In this document: positions 1-7,664 of the stretch, piece by piece
Position numbering within the stretch: position 1 is the stretch's first letter
Layout of the letters: each line of letters opens with the position of its first letter
DNA from: PHAA01 sp964457945
GTDB taxonomy: Bacteria; Bacillota; Syntrophomonadia; Syntrophomonadales; Syntrophomonadaceae
Assembly: GCA_964457945.1 (NCBI GenBank)
Contig: CAYWFX010000003.1
Span: 62,001-126,000, forward strand
DNA length: 64,000 nucleotides
Direction: 5' to 3'
Notes under the pieces: generated by a model
The model's database searches: none
Seen by the model: only the letters and a program-made list of their open reading frames with translations
What the model was told of the DNA's origin: nothing
Position numbers and translations under genes: made by a program

Positions 1-75
1 GAAATAATACAATCCTATATATTTAAAGGATTGTCCGTAGAACTTGATAGAGTCTTAAAAGGGACCGGCGTGTAG
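1..75 (+). CDS. C-terminal end of an unidentified protein (partial)
   Basis: The forward frame is open from the first base to a TAG at 73-75 and reads about 24 residues ending ...LDRVLKGTGV. The start lies outside the window. The composition looks protein-like, but no family can be named from so short a tail. It converges on the radical SAM gene that ends at 102. It could be a chance open frame. Confidence 0.3.
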   Translation, partial: EIIQSYIFKGLSVELDRVLKGTGV

Positions 76-101
76 CTTTAATGTACAGAAATAGAAGCAG
101 G

Positions 102-1367
102 TCATTCAAAGAAATGACCAAGACCATTACCAGAATAGTGAACATATTTTTCTAAGAAGATCTTAAGATTATACTGAGAGTAATGGCAGGGATTATCCCG
201 GCAAAATGTCTTCCCTCCGCACAGTAAAAGCTCTTTACAGTCAGAGCATTCGGGGTCCTGCAGTGGCGTCCAAGCTTTAATATTAAGGTAATAGTCATTA
301 AGTGCTGCTGGATTTGAAGCGATTTGTTCGATACTCAAGCTACTCATGCCATATTTTGAGGCATTGCAGAGCCCCACTGTTCCATCAAAAAAGACCTTGC
401 AATTGAAAGGCTGGTAGGCCTCACATCTTTTGGCAGTAGCGTGCGGAAAAAACGGCACTGTATATTCATATTTTAATAATACATCTATAGCTGTGGAAGA
501 ATTCCAATCCTTGAATTCTTCCATGGTTAGGCCGTTGCGAAAGGTTCCATACTCAGCTGCATAAGCGGTTTTTATAGTGTCTATGGGCAATCGGAGTCGC
601 TTCATTTCGGCTGCAAAACTTGGAAATAGACTGTAATTACCAGCGTGAACATTGTACCTTAATGAAAGTTTGATCGAATTACTCTTGAACACATCCCCGC
701 AGTCTATCAGATTGGAAAGTACCCTATCATAGGTAGGTGCCCCATTTATATAGGGTCGCATTTTATCATGGTCTTCTGGTGGAGATAGCGTCACTGATAA
801 GTCGAGATTATCTAATACCTTAAGGCGATCACGTTCCAGAAGGGTTCCATTAGTCTCTGCTTGCGCCTCGAATCGCAGTTTCTTCTCTTGGCATATCAAT
901 TTTATCTTGCTAAAAATATCATGCATTGCATCGACCGCTATAAATGGTTCTCCACCGATAAAATCAATTTTAACCGCTTGGTATGGGAACATATCAGTAC
1001 ATTTTTCAACATACTCAATGATATGCTTTATAGTATTTGCATCTATGGTGCCGCGTGGTGCCCAGCCATTCTGGTAGCAATAGGAACAGGCGAGATTGCA
1101 CTTGCCGGTCAGCTCAATGCTCAGCATCAAGGTATCCGGTGCTTGACGGTACAGCAAGTCCAGATGGTGTTTTATTTCTTCAGTAGCAACGAAAAAACCG
1201 CCCTCCTGAAATACGGTTAAATCATCGGGCGTTAGTTGGCTTGCTAACAAAGCTTTATGGTCGAAACATGTTGAGGCTAGCTTTAATAAGCAGCCTGTGG
1301 CGGAATTAAACAGAATATTTTGGGAATCAGCACAGGGGATAATAAAAACATATTGGGAAAGATTCAT
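102..1367 (-). CDS. Radical SAM/SPASM peptide-modifying enzyme
   Basis: This is a 421-residue radical SAM protein. Residues 1-75 form a small leader-binding-like N-terminal region. The SAM [4Fe-4S] motif CNLACSYC lies near residue 91, followed by FIGGEPF. The C-terminus is a cysteine-rich SPASM/twitch region (CKVFFDG, GLCNASKYG, CSDCKELLLCGGKTFC, NPCHYS) expected to bind auxiliary clusters. The family includes maturases of sactipeptides, ranthipeptides and cyclophane peptides, which cross-link a ribosomal precursor. Such a precursor-like ORF sits at 1454-1579, separated by a leaky-looking terminator. I chose ATG at 1367 rather than TTG at 1370 because a GGTGA site precedes it. The specific product is not predictable, and no transporter or protease gene is present in the window. 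Confidence 0.88.
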   Translation of the reverse strand: MNLSQYVFIIPCADSQNILFNSATGCLLKLASTCFDHKALLASQLTPDDLTVFQEGGFFVATEEIKHHLDLLYRQAPDTLMLSIELTGKCNLACSYCYQNGWAPRGTIDANTIKHIIEYVEKCTDMFPYQAVKIDFIGGEPFIAVDAMHDIFSKIKLICQEKKLRFEAQAETNGTLLERDRLKVLDNLDLSVTLSPPEDHDKMRPYINGAPTYDRVLSNLIDCGDVFKSNSIKLSLRYNVHAGNYSLFPSFAAEMKRLRLPIDTIKTAYAAEYGTFRNGLTMEEFKDWNSSTAIDVLLKYEYTVPFFPHATAKRCEAYQPFNCKVFFDGTVGLCNASKYGMSSLSIEQIASNPAALNDYYLNIKAWTPLQDPECSDCKELLLCGGKTFCRDNPCHYSQYNLKIFLEKYVHYSGNGLGHFFE

Positions 1368-1393
1368 CAAATCACCCGATATATAAATTTCCT

Positions 1394-1440
1394 AAAAAAA
1401 TACTCCTTGGTAGGAGGTTTTTATCTGCCTGCAAGGAGTA
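1394..1440 (-). terminator. Intrinsic terminator/attenuator between peptide and maturase genes
   Basis: On the reverse strand TACTCCTTG (complement of 1432-1440) pairs with the complement of 1401-1409 in a 9-bp perfect stem. A run of seven T follows immediately (complement of 1394-1400). It lies after the small peptide gene and before the radical SAM gene. Partial read-through would give much more peptide mRNA than enzyme mRNA, a common arrangement in RiPP operons. Confidence 0.75.
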
Positions 1441-1453
1441 ATATTGAAATTTG

Positions 1454-1579
1454 TTATCTAAATTTCCTGCAGGACCAAGCATTAACCTGTGCACTGGATG
1501 AAGCGCTGCGAATAATCGTAACGTTGTTTTTCTCTGAAATATTGGGAGTTAAGCCCTCGCTTTTTTTTGCGGTAACCAT
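1454..1579 (-). CDS. Small precursor-like peptide for the radical SAM maturase
   Basis: This is a 41-residue ORF starting at ATG 1579 with a strong GGAGGTGG site about five bases upstream. It stops at 1454, 87 bases before the radical SAM start. The N-terminal ~25 residues are polar and charged (MVTAKKSEGLTPNISEKNN) like a leader. The C-terminus is short and Ser/Ala-rich, ending NAWSCRKFR with the only Trp and Cys of the peptide, the likely site of modification. It is followed by its own terminator. I infer that it is the substrate of the adjacent enzyme. I do not recognise the family, and its size explains why routine gene calling could miss it. Confidence 0.7.
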   Translation of the reverse strand: MVTAKKSEGLTPNISEKNNVTIIRSASSSAQVNAWSCRKFR

Positions 1580-1711
1580 TAAACCACCTCCAATCTTAAT
1601 TATTTCCATATTAAGTATAAGTAATTAATATATACCATATCATATTGCAATTGGCAATATGGATTGTGGATTGGACGGTATGGATAATTTCAGACAATTT
1701 ATTACTGGTGC

Positions 1712-2377
1712 TTAAACGTCTTTGAACCTTACCACATCGTTAATAGGCCTGCGTGTACTTTTTAGTTGATTCTGCAGATGCTCAGGTTCGCTATATCCCA
1801 TGGCGATTCCTATCACTATACTCAAATCCGCTGGGATGCCTAATTCCGCGCGTACCAGGTCCGGGTAGGAGGCAAACTGCACGGCTATGGCGCTGCCCAA
1901 ACCAAACTGCTCAGCTGCCAACATGATGCTTTGAGATAGAATGCCCAGATCAAACAGGGACCAAGGGGTCAAAGTGCGATCCATACATAGAAAAACGACG
2001 GCAGGCGCGCCAAAGAAATAGAAGTTCTGAGCTAAATTAAAACGGCGGCCTTTTTCATCATGGCGTTCTATGCCCAAGCTGGCTAATCGCGTCTTCGTCC
2101 GTTCCTGATAGCGTTCCTTCAAAGCGAGAGGCCAGTCTTCCGGTCGTTTTATCTCCGGATTAATGGGAATATCCTGAGCGAAATGCTCCATATATAACGA
2201 GCGCAGTCTCTCCAAGGCTGGGCCGCTAGCGATGAATATTTCCCAAGGTTGGGTATTCCCCCATGATGGAGAATGATTGGCAGCCTCCATAATATTGAAG
2301 ATGGTTTCTTTCGCCACCGCATCAGGTTTGAAGGCGCGGCTTGTAAAACGCGAATTCAGTGCATCAGTAACATTCAT
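1712..2377 (-). CDS. Nitroreductase-family FMN oxidoreductase
   Basis: This 221-residue protein has the nitroreductase fold. The N-terminal SRFTSRAFKPDAV is the FMN-phosphate binding arginine region. NHSPSWGNTQPWE near residue 34 is the family signature. DLGILSQSIMLAAEQFGLGSA and a C-terminal GIAMGYSEPE complete the flavin site. These enzymes reduce nitro compounds, quinones or flavins with NAD(P)H in the cytoplasm. ATG 2377 is preceded by AAGGAGGTGA, so the start is secure. It stands alone, divergent from superoxide dismutase, which suggests a redox-stress setting. The physiological substrate is unknown. Confidence 0.9.
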   Translation of the reverse strand: MNVTDALNSRFTSRAFKPDAVAKETIFNIMEAANHSPSWGNTQPWEIFIASGPALERLRSLYMEHFAQDIPINPEIKRPEDWPLALKERYQERTKTRLASLGIERHDEKGRRFNLAQNFYFFGAPAVVFLCMDRTLTPWSLFDLGILSQSIMLAAEQFGLGSAIAVQFASYPDLVRAELGIPADLSIVIGIAMGYSEPEHLQNQLKSTRRPINDVVRFKDV

Positions 2378-2492
2378 GAAAAGTCACCTCCTTAATCTCT
2401 AACATTCTCTGCCATTATAACCATGTTTTATATATATTATTAATTATATCATAAGACCCCAATACTCAATTGAGTTTTGTTTCTCTGCATCT

Positions 2493-2522
2493 TTGACAAA
2501 CTCCATAAATATTGACTAGTAT
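2493..2522 (+). promoter_or_regulatory. Probable sigma-A promoter of the superoxide dismutase gene
   Basis: TTGACA at 2493-2498 and TAGTAT at 2517-2522 are separated by 18 bp and lie about 95 bp upstream of the sod start. The match is good at -35 and fair at -10. No clear PerR or Fur box was seen. Confidence 0.45.
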
Positions 2523-2614
2523 TGATAAAGCAGTTGGCGAGAAAACTGATAATGCGCTACACTTAATATATTGCCAATAAAAATAGAGTATTAAGGAAGA
2601 AAGGGGTGCTTGTA

Positions 2615-3211
2615 ATGGCTCATACTCTACCGGATTTACCGTATGACTACGATGCGCTGGAACCCTTTTATGATGAGGGGACAGTAAGATTGCACCATGA
2701 TATGCACCATAAAGCCTATGTTGACGGTCTGAACAGCGCGGAAGGCAAGCTGGCCGAAGCACTGGAAAAAGGCGATTTCGCATTGATTAAACACATAGAA
2801 CGGGAGCTGGCTTTCCACGGTTCAGGGCACATCCTGCACACTATGTTCTGGGGAAACATGAAACCCGGTGGCGGCGGCCCGGCCAATGGTGCAGTGGCTG
2901 CATTAATCGACCGTGATTTCGGTTCCTTTGACAACTTCAAAAAACTGTTCTCCGCTTCCGCCATTGCAGTAGAGGGTTCTGGATGGGCGATACTGGCCTG
3001 CAACCCGGTCTTTGAAAAGCTGGTCGTGCTGCAAGCGGAAAAGCACCAAGATCTAACCCAGTGGGGTGCGGTTCCGCTGCTGATCGTAGATGTGTGGGAG
3101 CATGCCTATTATCTCAAGTATCAAAACAAGCGTGCTGCCTGGATCGAAGCCTGGTGGAACCTGATCAACTGGGATGACGTAAACCGGCGTGTAGCATTAA
3201 TGCAAAAATAA
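2615..3211 (+). CDS. Superoxide dismutase (Mn/Fe type)
   Basis: This 198-residue cytoplasmic enzyme converts superoxide to oxygen and hydrogen peroxide. The metal ligands are all visible: His in RLHHDMHHKAYV, His in ILHTMFW, and Asp and His in the signature DVWEHAYY. GGGGPANG and the Gly/Trp regions are typical of the family. The open frame continues upstream to a GTG at 2606, but ATG 2615 with AAAGGGG eight bases upstream is the likely start. Sequence alone does not separate Mn from Fe use. It is divergent from the nitroreductase, and a hairpin follows the stop. Confidence 0.95.
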   Translation: MAHTLPDLPYDYDALEPFYDEGTVRLHHDMHHKAYVDGLNSAEGKLAEALEKGDFALIKHIERELAFHGSGHILHTMFWGNMKPGGGGPANGAVAALIDRDFGSFDNFKKLFSASAIAVEGSGWAILACNPVFEKLVVLQAEKHQDLTQWGAVPLLIVDVWEHAYYLKYQNKRAAWIEAWWNLINWDDVNRRVALMQK

Positions 3212-3220
3212 CCTAACTGT

Positions 3221-3248
3221 GCACCGGGTGGCTATCGTTGCCCGGTGC
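3221..3248 (+). terminator. Hairpin after superoxide dismutase
   Basis: GCACCGGG (3221-3228) pairs perfectly with CCCGGTGC (3241-3248) ten bases after the sod stop. The following T tract is short, so it is a weak intrinsic terminator or a 3' stabilising hairpin. Confidence 0.5.
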
Positions 3249-3355
3249 GCTGGTTTGGCAAACGATAACTCCCGCCGCTTTCACACCCTGAACGCCACCT
3301 TAACCCCCACCCTTCAATACCCATCTCCCATGCACCCCGATTTCTTTTCCCATAC

Positions 3356-4120
3356 CTATTTTGCCTTAACTTTTAGAAATTCAACCCATTCATTGTAAAT
3401 GTCCTCATCGGATTTTGAAAAGATTTCATTATATGATTTCTTGCCATTTATTAAATCCAAAACGCTGTTCCACCCATACTTTTCATCTATAAATTCAATA
3501 TATGAATATGAATACTGGTATCCTCCAATTTCACCAAATCTCACTTCATCTTCACTTTTCAAATCATTGAATTCAGGTATCGGTTGATCAAAGGTAAATT
3601 TTTCATAGGGTGTTTGGTGGGCGAGATATGTAGCTACGCCATTGTCAATCCAATAAGATAATTTGGGGTTTATTTGATGATTTATAGTATGAACAAGCTC
3701 ATGGATTGCCGCACTTATTATACTGTCATGATCATTTCCTCTAACATTGGCATATGGCGAAACCATTAATACTTTGTCGCCCCTATTATCTCCTATATAC
3801 CATTCAGGAGCTATCAATAAGGTAATGAATCCGTACTTTCTAATAAACAATGAAGATTGTTTTGCATATACATAAACCTCTGTAGGCTTACTGTCTGAGA
3901 AATTAAGTTTCTTACGAATGTCTAGAGCACTAAGGTCTAAAATACTGTATATTTCTTTAGCTCCCTTTTCATCCTGAGGCTGGTAATAAAGGATAACGCT
4001 CGTTCCTTTAAGTTCTCTAGCCCCAATAGGTTTTAGCAAAAAAACCGGGATGGTTTGTATAATAGTCAAAATGGCAAGGCAAGACACAATAGAAATTATT
4101 TTCAATTTATTACTCATCAT
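3356..4120 (-). CDS. Membrane-anchored metallopeptidase-like protein
   Basis: This 254-residue protein has one N-terminal membrane segment (about residues 8-30), which could be an uncleaved signal anchor, and an extracellular domain. AAIHELVHTINHQ near residue 138 is a zinc HExxH motif. It is followed about 15 residues later by YWIDNGVATYLA, the position where gluzincin peptidases usually carry the third ligand Glu (often W-x-x-EG-x-A). Here that place reads DNG, so the third ligand may be altered or located elsewhere. ATG 4120 has an AGAGGA site. The substrate is unknown and it has no operon partners. The catalytic state is uncertain. Confidence 0.7.
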   Translation of the reverse strand: MMSNKLKIISIVSCLAILTIIQTIPVFLLKPIGARELKGTSVILYYQPQDEKGAKEIYSILDLSALDIRKKLNFSDSKPTEVYVYAKQSSLFIRKYGFITLLIAPEWYIGDNRGDKVLMVSPYANVRGNDHDSIISAAIHELVHTINHQINPKLSYWIDNGVATYLAHQTPYEKFTFDQPIPEFNDLKSEDEVRFGEIGGYQYSYSYIEFIDEKYGWNSVLDLINGKKSYNEIFSKSDEDIYNEWVEFLKVKAK

Positions 4121-4188
4121 GCAAATCCTCTATCAATAATGTTTCCTTTATTTGGCAGTATTTTAGCATTCAAGAACTGGACCGTCAA

Positions 4189-4224
4189 GAGGTATGGGGG
4201 GAGGTATGGGGGGAGGTATGGGGA
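4189..4224. repeat. Three tandem 12-bp G-rich repeats
   Basis: GAGGTATGGGGG is repeated three times head to tail, with the last copy changed at its end. It runs into GGGACGGTTCTTTTG, and a partial inverted copy (CAAGAACTGGACCGTC) lies just before it. The unit resembles small GGGGACGGTTCT-type intergenic repeats known in some Clostridia, but that link is from memory. It fills the gap between the metallopeptidase and mug. Confidence 0.7.
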
Positions 4225-4298
4225 CGGTTCTTTTGCCTGCAATAGCACTTAATAGTACAATATAATATAAGACGGTGGTAAAGGATGTGATATGTGTA

Positions 4299-4799
4299 AT
4301 GGCTGTAAATGGATCCGTTCCCGATTTTCTTCGTCCGGGACTAAAGATTGTCTTCGTAGGCTTCAATCCGGGCATTCGCTCAGGTGAAACTGGGTACCAT
4401 TTTGCTAATCCTACCAACCGTTTTTGGAAGCTGCTTTATGAGGCAAATCTCACACCTAGAAAATATGCGCCTGAAGAAGCCGGTCTGCTTTTAGATCTTG
4501 GGCTGGGTTTGACGAATATTGTTCCCCGTCCCACCCGGGCTGCTTCGGATATTCGGCCTGAGGAGTTCACCCAGGGACGTCAACAATTACTACATAAACT
4601 TCGTCGTTACCGTCCCCAAGTTGTTTGTTTGGTAGGGAAAGGTGTGTATCAGGCTTATTCAGGAAAAAGGCAAGCCACCTGGGGTTATCAATCAGATGAT
4701 GTGCTCCCTGGTATTAAAGACTTTGTAGCTCCCAACAGCAGCGGCCTGGTGCGCATGAAATTAGAACAGCTGGTGGCTATATACCGACTGCTAAAATAA
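4299..4799 (+). CDS. mug: G/U mismatch-specific DNA glycosylase (Mug/TDG family)
   Basis: This ~166-residue base-excision enzyme removes uracil or damaged cytosine derivatives opposite guanine. The N-terminal VFVGFNPGIRS carries the active-site Asn of the GINPG-type motif. HFANPTNRFWKLLYEA and GLTNIVPRPTRAASDI follow, and VAPNSSGLVR matches the NPSGLSR loop that inserts into DNA. Length agrees with E. coli Mug. The start is uncertain: ATG 4299 fits the Mug N-terminus, but the AAAGGA site is 12 bases away, and a GTG at 4275 is also in frame. It stands alone and converges with the HD-GYP gene. Confidence 0.9.
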   Translation: MAVNGSVPDFLRPGLKIVFVGFNPGIRSGETGYHFANPTNRFWKLLYEANLTPRKYAPEEAGLLLDLGLGLTNIVPRPTRAASDIRPEEFTQGRQQLLHKLRRYRPQVVCLVGKGVYQAYSGKRQATWGYQSDDVLPGIKDFVAPNSSGLVRMKLEQLVAIYRLLK

Positions 4800-4806
4800 A
4801 TCCACC

Positions 4807-5943
4807 CTATTGCTTCTTATTGAAATACTTTAGACAGGCATTTACCACATCATCATCGTACAGTATTCCTTTATTCTGAAGTATTTCTACCAGTGCTTTA
4901 TCAACTCCCAAAGCCTGGCGATAAGGCCTTAAGGACGATATTGCTTCAACTACATCTGCTACTGCAAGTATTCTTGCGGCAGGAATAATCTCATCTCCAG
5001 AAATTCCAAAGGGGTAGCCAGATCCATTCATTCGCTCATGGTGTTGAAGCACTATTTCAGCAACAGGTTCTTTAAAGGGAATCAATTGTACTATTTCAAA
5101 GCCGTTTTGGGAATGGGTTTTAACTAGGGTCTTTTCTATATCAAGCAGCGCTCTGGGTTTATTTAATATATCTAAGGGTATAGACATCTTCCCAATATCG
5201 TGCAGTAACCCCGCAATAACAATTGATTTTATTTCCGGTTGAGTAAGGCCCAGTATTGTAGCTATCCCTTGAGCAATCTCGGAAACACGTTTTTGGTGAT
5301 CAGCGGTATAAGGATCGCGTTTTTCGCCTGCTGCTGAAAGTGCTTTTACTGCCCCATCCAAGGAGTTTTGAAGACTTTGCACGCTCTCTTCCAGTTCCTC
5401 CCTAACTTTCTTTTGGTCAGCACGGGCACGCAACGATACAATGCCATAGGATAAATTGTCTGCTAGCTTAGTCAAAAGAGCTAATTCGCAATTATCAAAC
5501 GCATCGATTTCTTCGGCATAAATATTTAATGCGCCCGATACCTCCCCTTCAATTTTCAAAGGAAGCGCGATGCTAGATGCATAAGCCCGTTGATTAGCAC
5601 TATTGCGCAATGGGGTGTAGTTGGGATCTGCGGCAATATTTCTAACAATATGGGGCTGCCCCGAACGGATGGCCATTCCAGTAGGACCTCTCCCGCGTTC
5701 AGGATCCGTTAATTCGATTTTAAGATCTTCTATATAACCTTCCCCATAACCACCCTGAGCTACCGGAATGACAGTCTGAAGTTCGTCGTTTTCAAGAAAT
5801 CCGACCCAAGCAAAACGGTAACCTATCTCGACAATAACTCTGCATATTTCCTGAAATAGTTGGGTTTCGTCATGGGCTAACAGCAAAACTTGATTACATT
5901 CGCTGAGTAGTCTATAAGAGCGATCAACCCCTTGAATTTCCAT
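4807..5943 (-). CDS. GAF-domain HD-GYP phosphodiesterase
   Basis: This is a 378-residue cytoplasmic sensor. Residues ~10-165 are a GAF domain (RFAWVGFLEND, GPTGMAIRSGQPHIV). A short linker helix follows, then an HD-GYP domain at ~195-370 with LLHDIGKMSIP and HHERMNGSGYP, the full HHExxxGxGYP set. HD-GYP proteins hydrolyse cyclic di-GMP (some act on cGAMP). The GAF domain probably binds a small ligand that controls activity. ATG 5943 has a GAAGGTGA site. No diguanylate cyclase is encoded in the window. Confidence 0.9.
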   Translation of the reverse strand: MEIQGVDRSYRLLSECNQVLLLAHDETQLFQEICRVIVEIGYRFAWVGFLENDELQTVIPVAQGGYGEGYIEDLKIELTDPERGRGPTGMAIRSGQPHIVRNIAADPNYTPLRNSANQRAYASSIALPLKIEGEVSGALNIYAEEIDAFDNCELALLTKLADNLSYGIVSLRARADQKKVREELEESVQSLQNSLDGAVKALSAAGEKRDPYTADHQKRVSEIAQGIATILGLTQPEIKSIVIAGLLHDIGKMSIPLDILNKPRALLDIEKTLVKTHSQNGFEIVQLIPFKEPVAEIVLQHHERMNGSGYPFGISGDEIIPAARILAVADVVEAISSLRPYRQALGVDKALVEILQNKGILYDDDVVNACLKYFNKKQ

Positions 5944-6147
5944 TTTGTCACCTTCTTCACCGTTCTAATTCGTTGTGCTCCAATATAGATTTATTCAAAT
6001 ATTTTAATTATCTTAAACCTACGAATTAGCATCAAAAAAGTGGGCATCATCTCTTCTTTCTCACTCCAAAATCTTTCTCGTAATATGATATACAGGAAAC
6101 TACCATAATGTTCCATAGATAACCAGCATTTATATAAACATGGAAAT

Positions 6148-6197
6148 AATAAGGGAACGTGACCTTCCCGCAAAGCAGGATAGTCCGTTCCCTTATT
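6148..6197. terminator. 12-bp inverted repeat downstream of the 70-residue membrane protein
   Basis: AATAAGGGAACG (6148-6159) pairs perfectly with CGTTCCCTTATT (6186-6197) around a 26-base loop. It lies between the HD-GYP gene and the small membrane protein gene, both on the reverse strand. It may terminate the latter, although the T tract is poor. The rest of 5944-6269 is AT-rich, and the 60-codon open frame there has no convincing features. Confidence 0.5.
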
Positions 6198-6269
6198 TTA
6201 ATTCGAGGTCTCAATCAATAGAATGTTAAAGTCCCTGGGTTAGGATGTGCAGAAATAAAGCCGTCCGTC

Positions 6270-6482
6270 CTATTTACGCTTGTATATCAGCACTGCCAGC
6301 ACCCCACATAGCAATCCTGTTGGATTGATATAATAAGCGGCGGCACTGGCTATAAACGCTGTTACTGCAAAAACTAGCAGGGATTTTAAGGGCGTAGGTA
6401 TCATATCTGATGCACTAAGCATATTGCTTGCCCATTTATTATCCTTTGCATTTATAGTCTCATTTGGGTCTATGGTGTCCAT
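6270..6482 (-). CDS. Small integral membrane protein, unknown function
   Basis: This 70-residue protein has a polar N-terminal third (MDTIDPNETINAKDNKW) followed by two hydrophobic helices (about 33-49 and 52-66) and a basic tail YKRK. The strong GAGGAGGG site before ATG 6482 supports it as real. I do not recognise a family. Two helices joined by a short N-P turn recall holin-like or small stress membrane proteins, but nothing nearby supports a lysis role. Confidence 0.6.
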   Translation of the reverse strand: MDTIDPNETINAKDNKWASNMLSASDMIPTPLKSLLVFAVTAFIASAAAYYINPTGLLCGVLAVLIYKRK

Positions 6483-6613
6483 ACAAACCCTCCTCTGCTT
6501 GACAGTCAGTTAACGGACTATAATATCCTATGGTTACTGACCATGAAGTGTGCCAAAAATCATCTTCTCTCATTGCCCAAACTCTTAGATTAAACCTTGG
6601 TTTTTATCTAATC

Positions 6614-7255
6614 CTAGTATTTTATTCCCGGGTCATCGGCCATGGAGTTAACCGTTCCTTGCGGATAAAAAACATTATAATGATCTAGTTGAGGATCAGT
6701 ATTCTGCTGAATGACTTTAGGAAATATGAACAGCAACTGATATTTTTCCCCAGCCTTATATACCAGCATGTCTTCAGTATCATAATGATGGATATTTTCA
6801 GGTGCCCCCAGAACCTCCTTTACCTTAGAAATCTTAAGTTCTTTTAATCTGTTATCAAATGACCTCACATCAAAAATCTGCTCACCCTTGTTAATCCCAA
6901 AAGCTACATTGTTTTTTAAATAGGTGGCATACCTACCTTTAGCAGCAGCGATATATTCTTCCCGGTCAGGATCTCCCCATTTTTGCTTCACGGTTTCTAT
7001 GACAGTTGTTTCAACCGGGAATTCGCAGTTTATAATCTTTCCCTGCCGAGCTAACTGCATAATCTCATTTAGCAGCGCTGCTTGTGCATCTGGTATTTGC
7101 ACCGGATTAGAATTGCTGGATTCCGTGGAATCTTTAGCAGCTTGCGGTACAGGTTGCTCCAATGTACCTTGTTTATTTGATGCACAACCCGCAAATAGAA
7201 TTATGCTAAGCAACAATAAAGCGACTAAGAACATGAACCTTCTTGACATAAGCAT
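6614..7255 (-). CDS. YjgB-like lipoprotein (DUF4309)
   Basis: This 213-residue secreted lipoprotein has the N-terminal signal FLVALLLLSIILFAGC, giving a lipobox Cys near residue 24. A polar linker follows, then a DUF4309 domain from about residue 60. Stretches such as IMQLARQGKIINCEFPV, KQKWGDPDREEYIAAAKG, QIFDVRSFDNRLK and VFYPQGTVNSMA match what I remember of Bacillus subtilis YjgB closely. The biochemical role is unknown. The site AAGGTGG lies before two candidate ATGs (7255 and 7249), and either could be used. Confidence 0.85.
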   Translation of the reverse strand: MLMSRRFMFLVALLLLSIILFAGCASNKQGTLEQPVPQAAKDSTESSNSNPVQIPDAQAALLNEIMQLARQGKIINCEFPVETTVIETVKQKWGDPDREEYIAAAKGRYATYLKNNVAFGINKGEQIFDVRSFDNRLKELKISKVKEVLGAPENIHHYDTEDMLVYKAGEKYQLLFIFPKVIQQNTDPQLDHYNVFYPQGTVNSMADDPGIKY

Positions 7256-7295
7256 TTCCCACCTTTAATCATAGTAAATACTAACCTTCAATCCA

Positions 7296-7436
7296 CTATT
7301 GAGACATCGAAACCTCCCTGCTTGGGTCATCAACGATTTGCACCACTGCCTCCGCCCCATTATTATCACCTATTTTGAAGGATGCAACTCCTATATTCGG
7401 TTCGCCTATAATTTCCTTGCGGATATACCTTTGCGT
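7296..7436 (-). other. Intergenic region with a start-less coding-like frame
   Basis: In the ~400-base gap between the YjgB-like gene and the methyltransferase, the reverse strand carries a ~47-codon open frame with plausible protein composition (for example IIGEPNIGVASFKIGDN). It ends at TAG 7296 but has no start codon and no ribosome site. It may be the tail of a decayed gene. I cannot name a family. Confidence 0.3.
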
Positions 7437-7438
7437 TG

Positions 7439-7585
7439 ATGAAGGTCAGCGACGGCTCGAAAGACGCTATTGCAGAAGTAGTTAGAGAAGAATTGGAGAA
7501 AAAGAGTGCGGAGGTAAATTTTAAAGACCTGTATCAATGAACTGGAACCCGGTATTAAGTACCACGGATTTTGAGGGCTACCATG
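7439..7585 (+). pseudogene. Remnant of a flavodoxin-fold quinone reductase gene
   Basis: The forward strand reads AIAEVVREELEKKSAEVNF then KDLYQ and a TGA. After a frameshift it continues NWNPVLSTTDFEGYH. This matches residues ~18-57 of the intact NAD(P)H dehydrogenase-like protein at 47406-47987 (AIAAVVREELEKKGAQV, FKDLY, MNWNPVLSAKDFEGYH). Both ends are missing and the frame is broken, so it is a decayed partial copy of a paralogue about 40 kb away. An in-frame ATG exists at 7439, but the resulting 34-residue peptide is unlikely to function. Confidence 0.8.
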
Positions 7586-7664
7586 TCATTGCAGTGGCGT
7601 TTATTCAGTGAGTGAGCACGTTTATTTAGCATGTGCTGTGGTAAATAGCTCATTTTTAGAATTC

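Noticed and set aside
36..94. Bases resembling the 3' end of the sod gene (ACCGGCGTGTAGCTTTAATG versus ACCGGCGTGTAGCATTAATG)
   Set aside because: The shared block is only about 20 bases and the surrounding match is weak. It could be a remnant, but a separate partial frame ending at 75 explains the sequence equally well.
1320..1628. 102-codon forward ORF across the peptide gene
   Set aside because: It is antisense to the precursor-like peptide and terminator, which have better signals.
5991..6173. 60-codon reverse ORF
   Set aside because: It has no ribosome site and an unlikely composition, and it overlaps the inverted repeat at 6148-6197.
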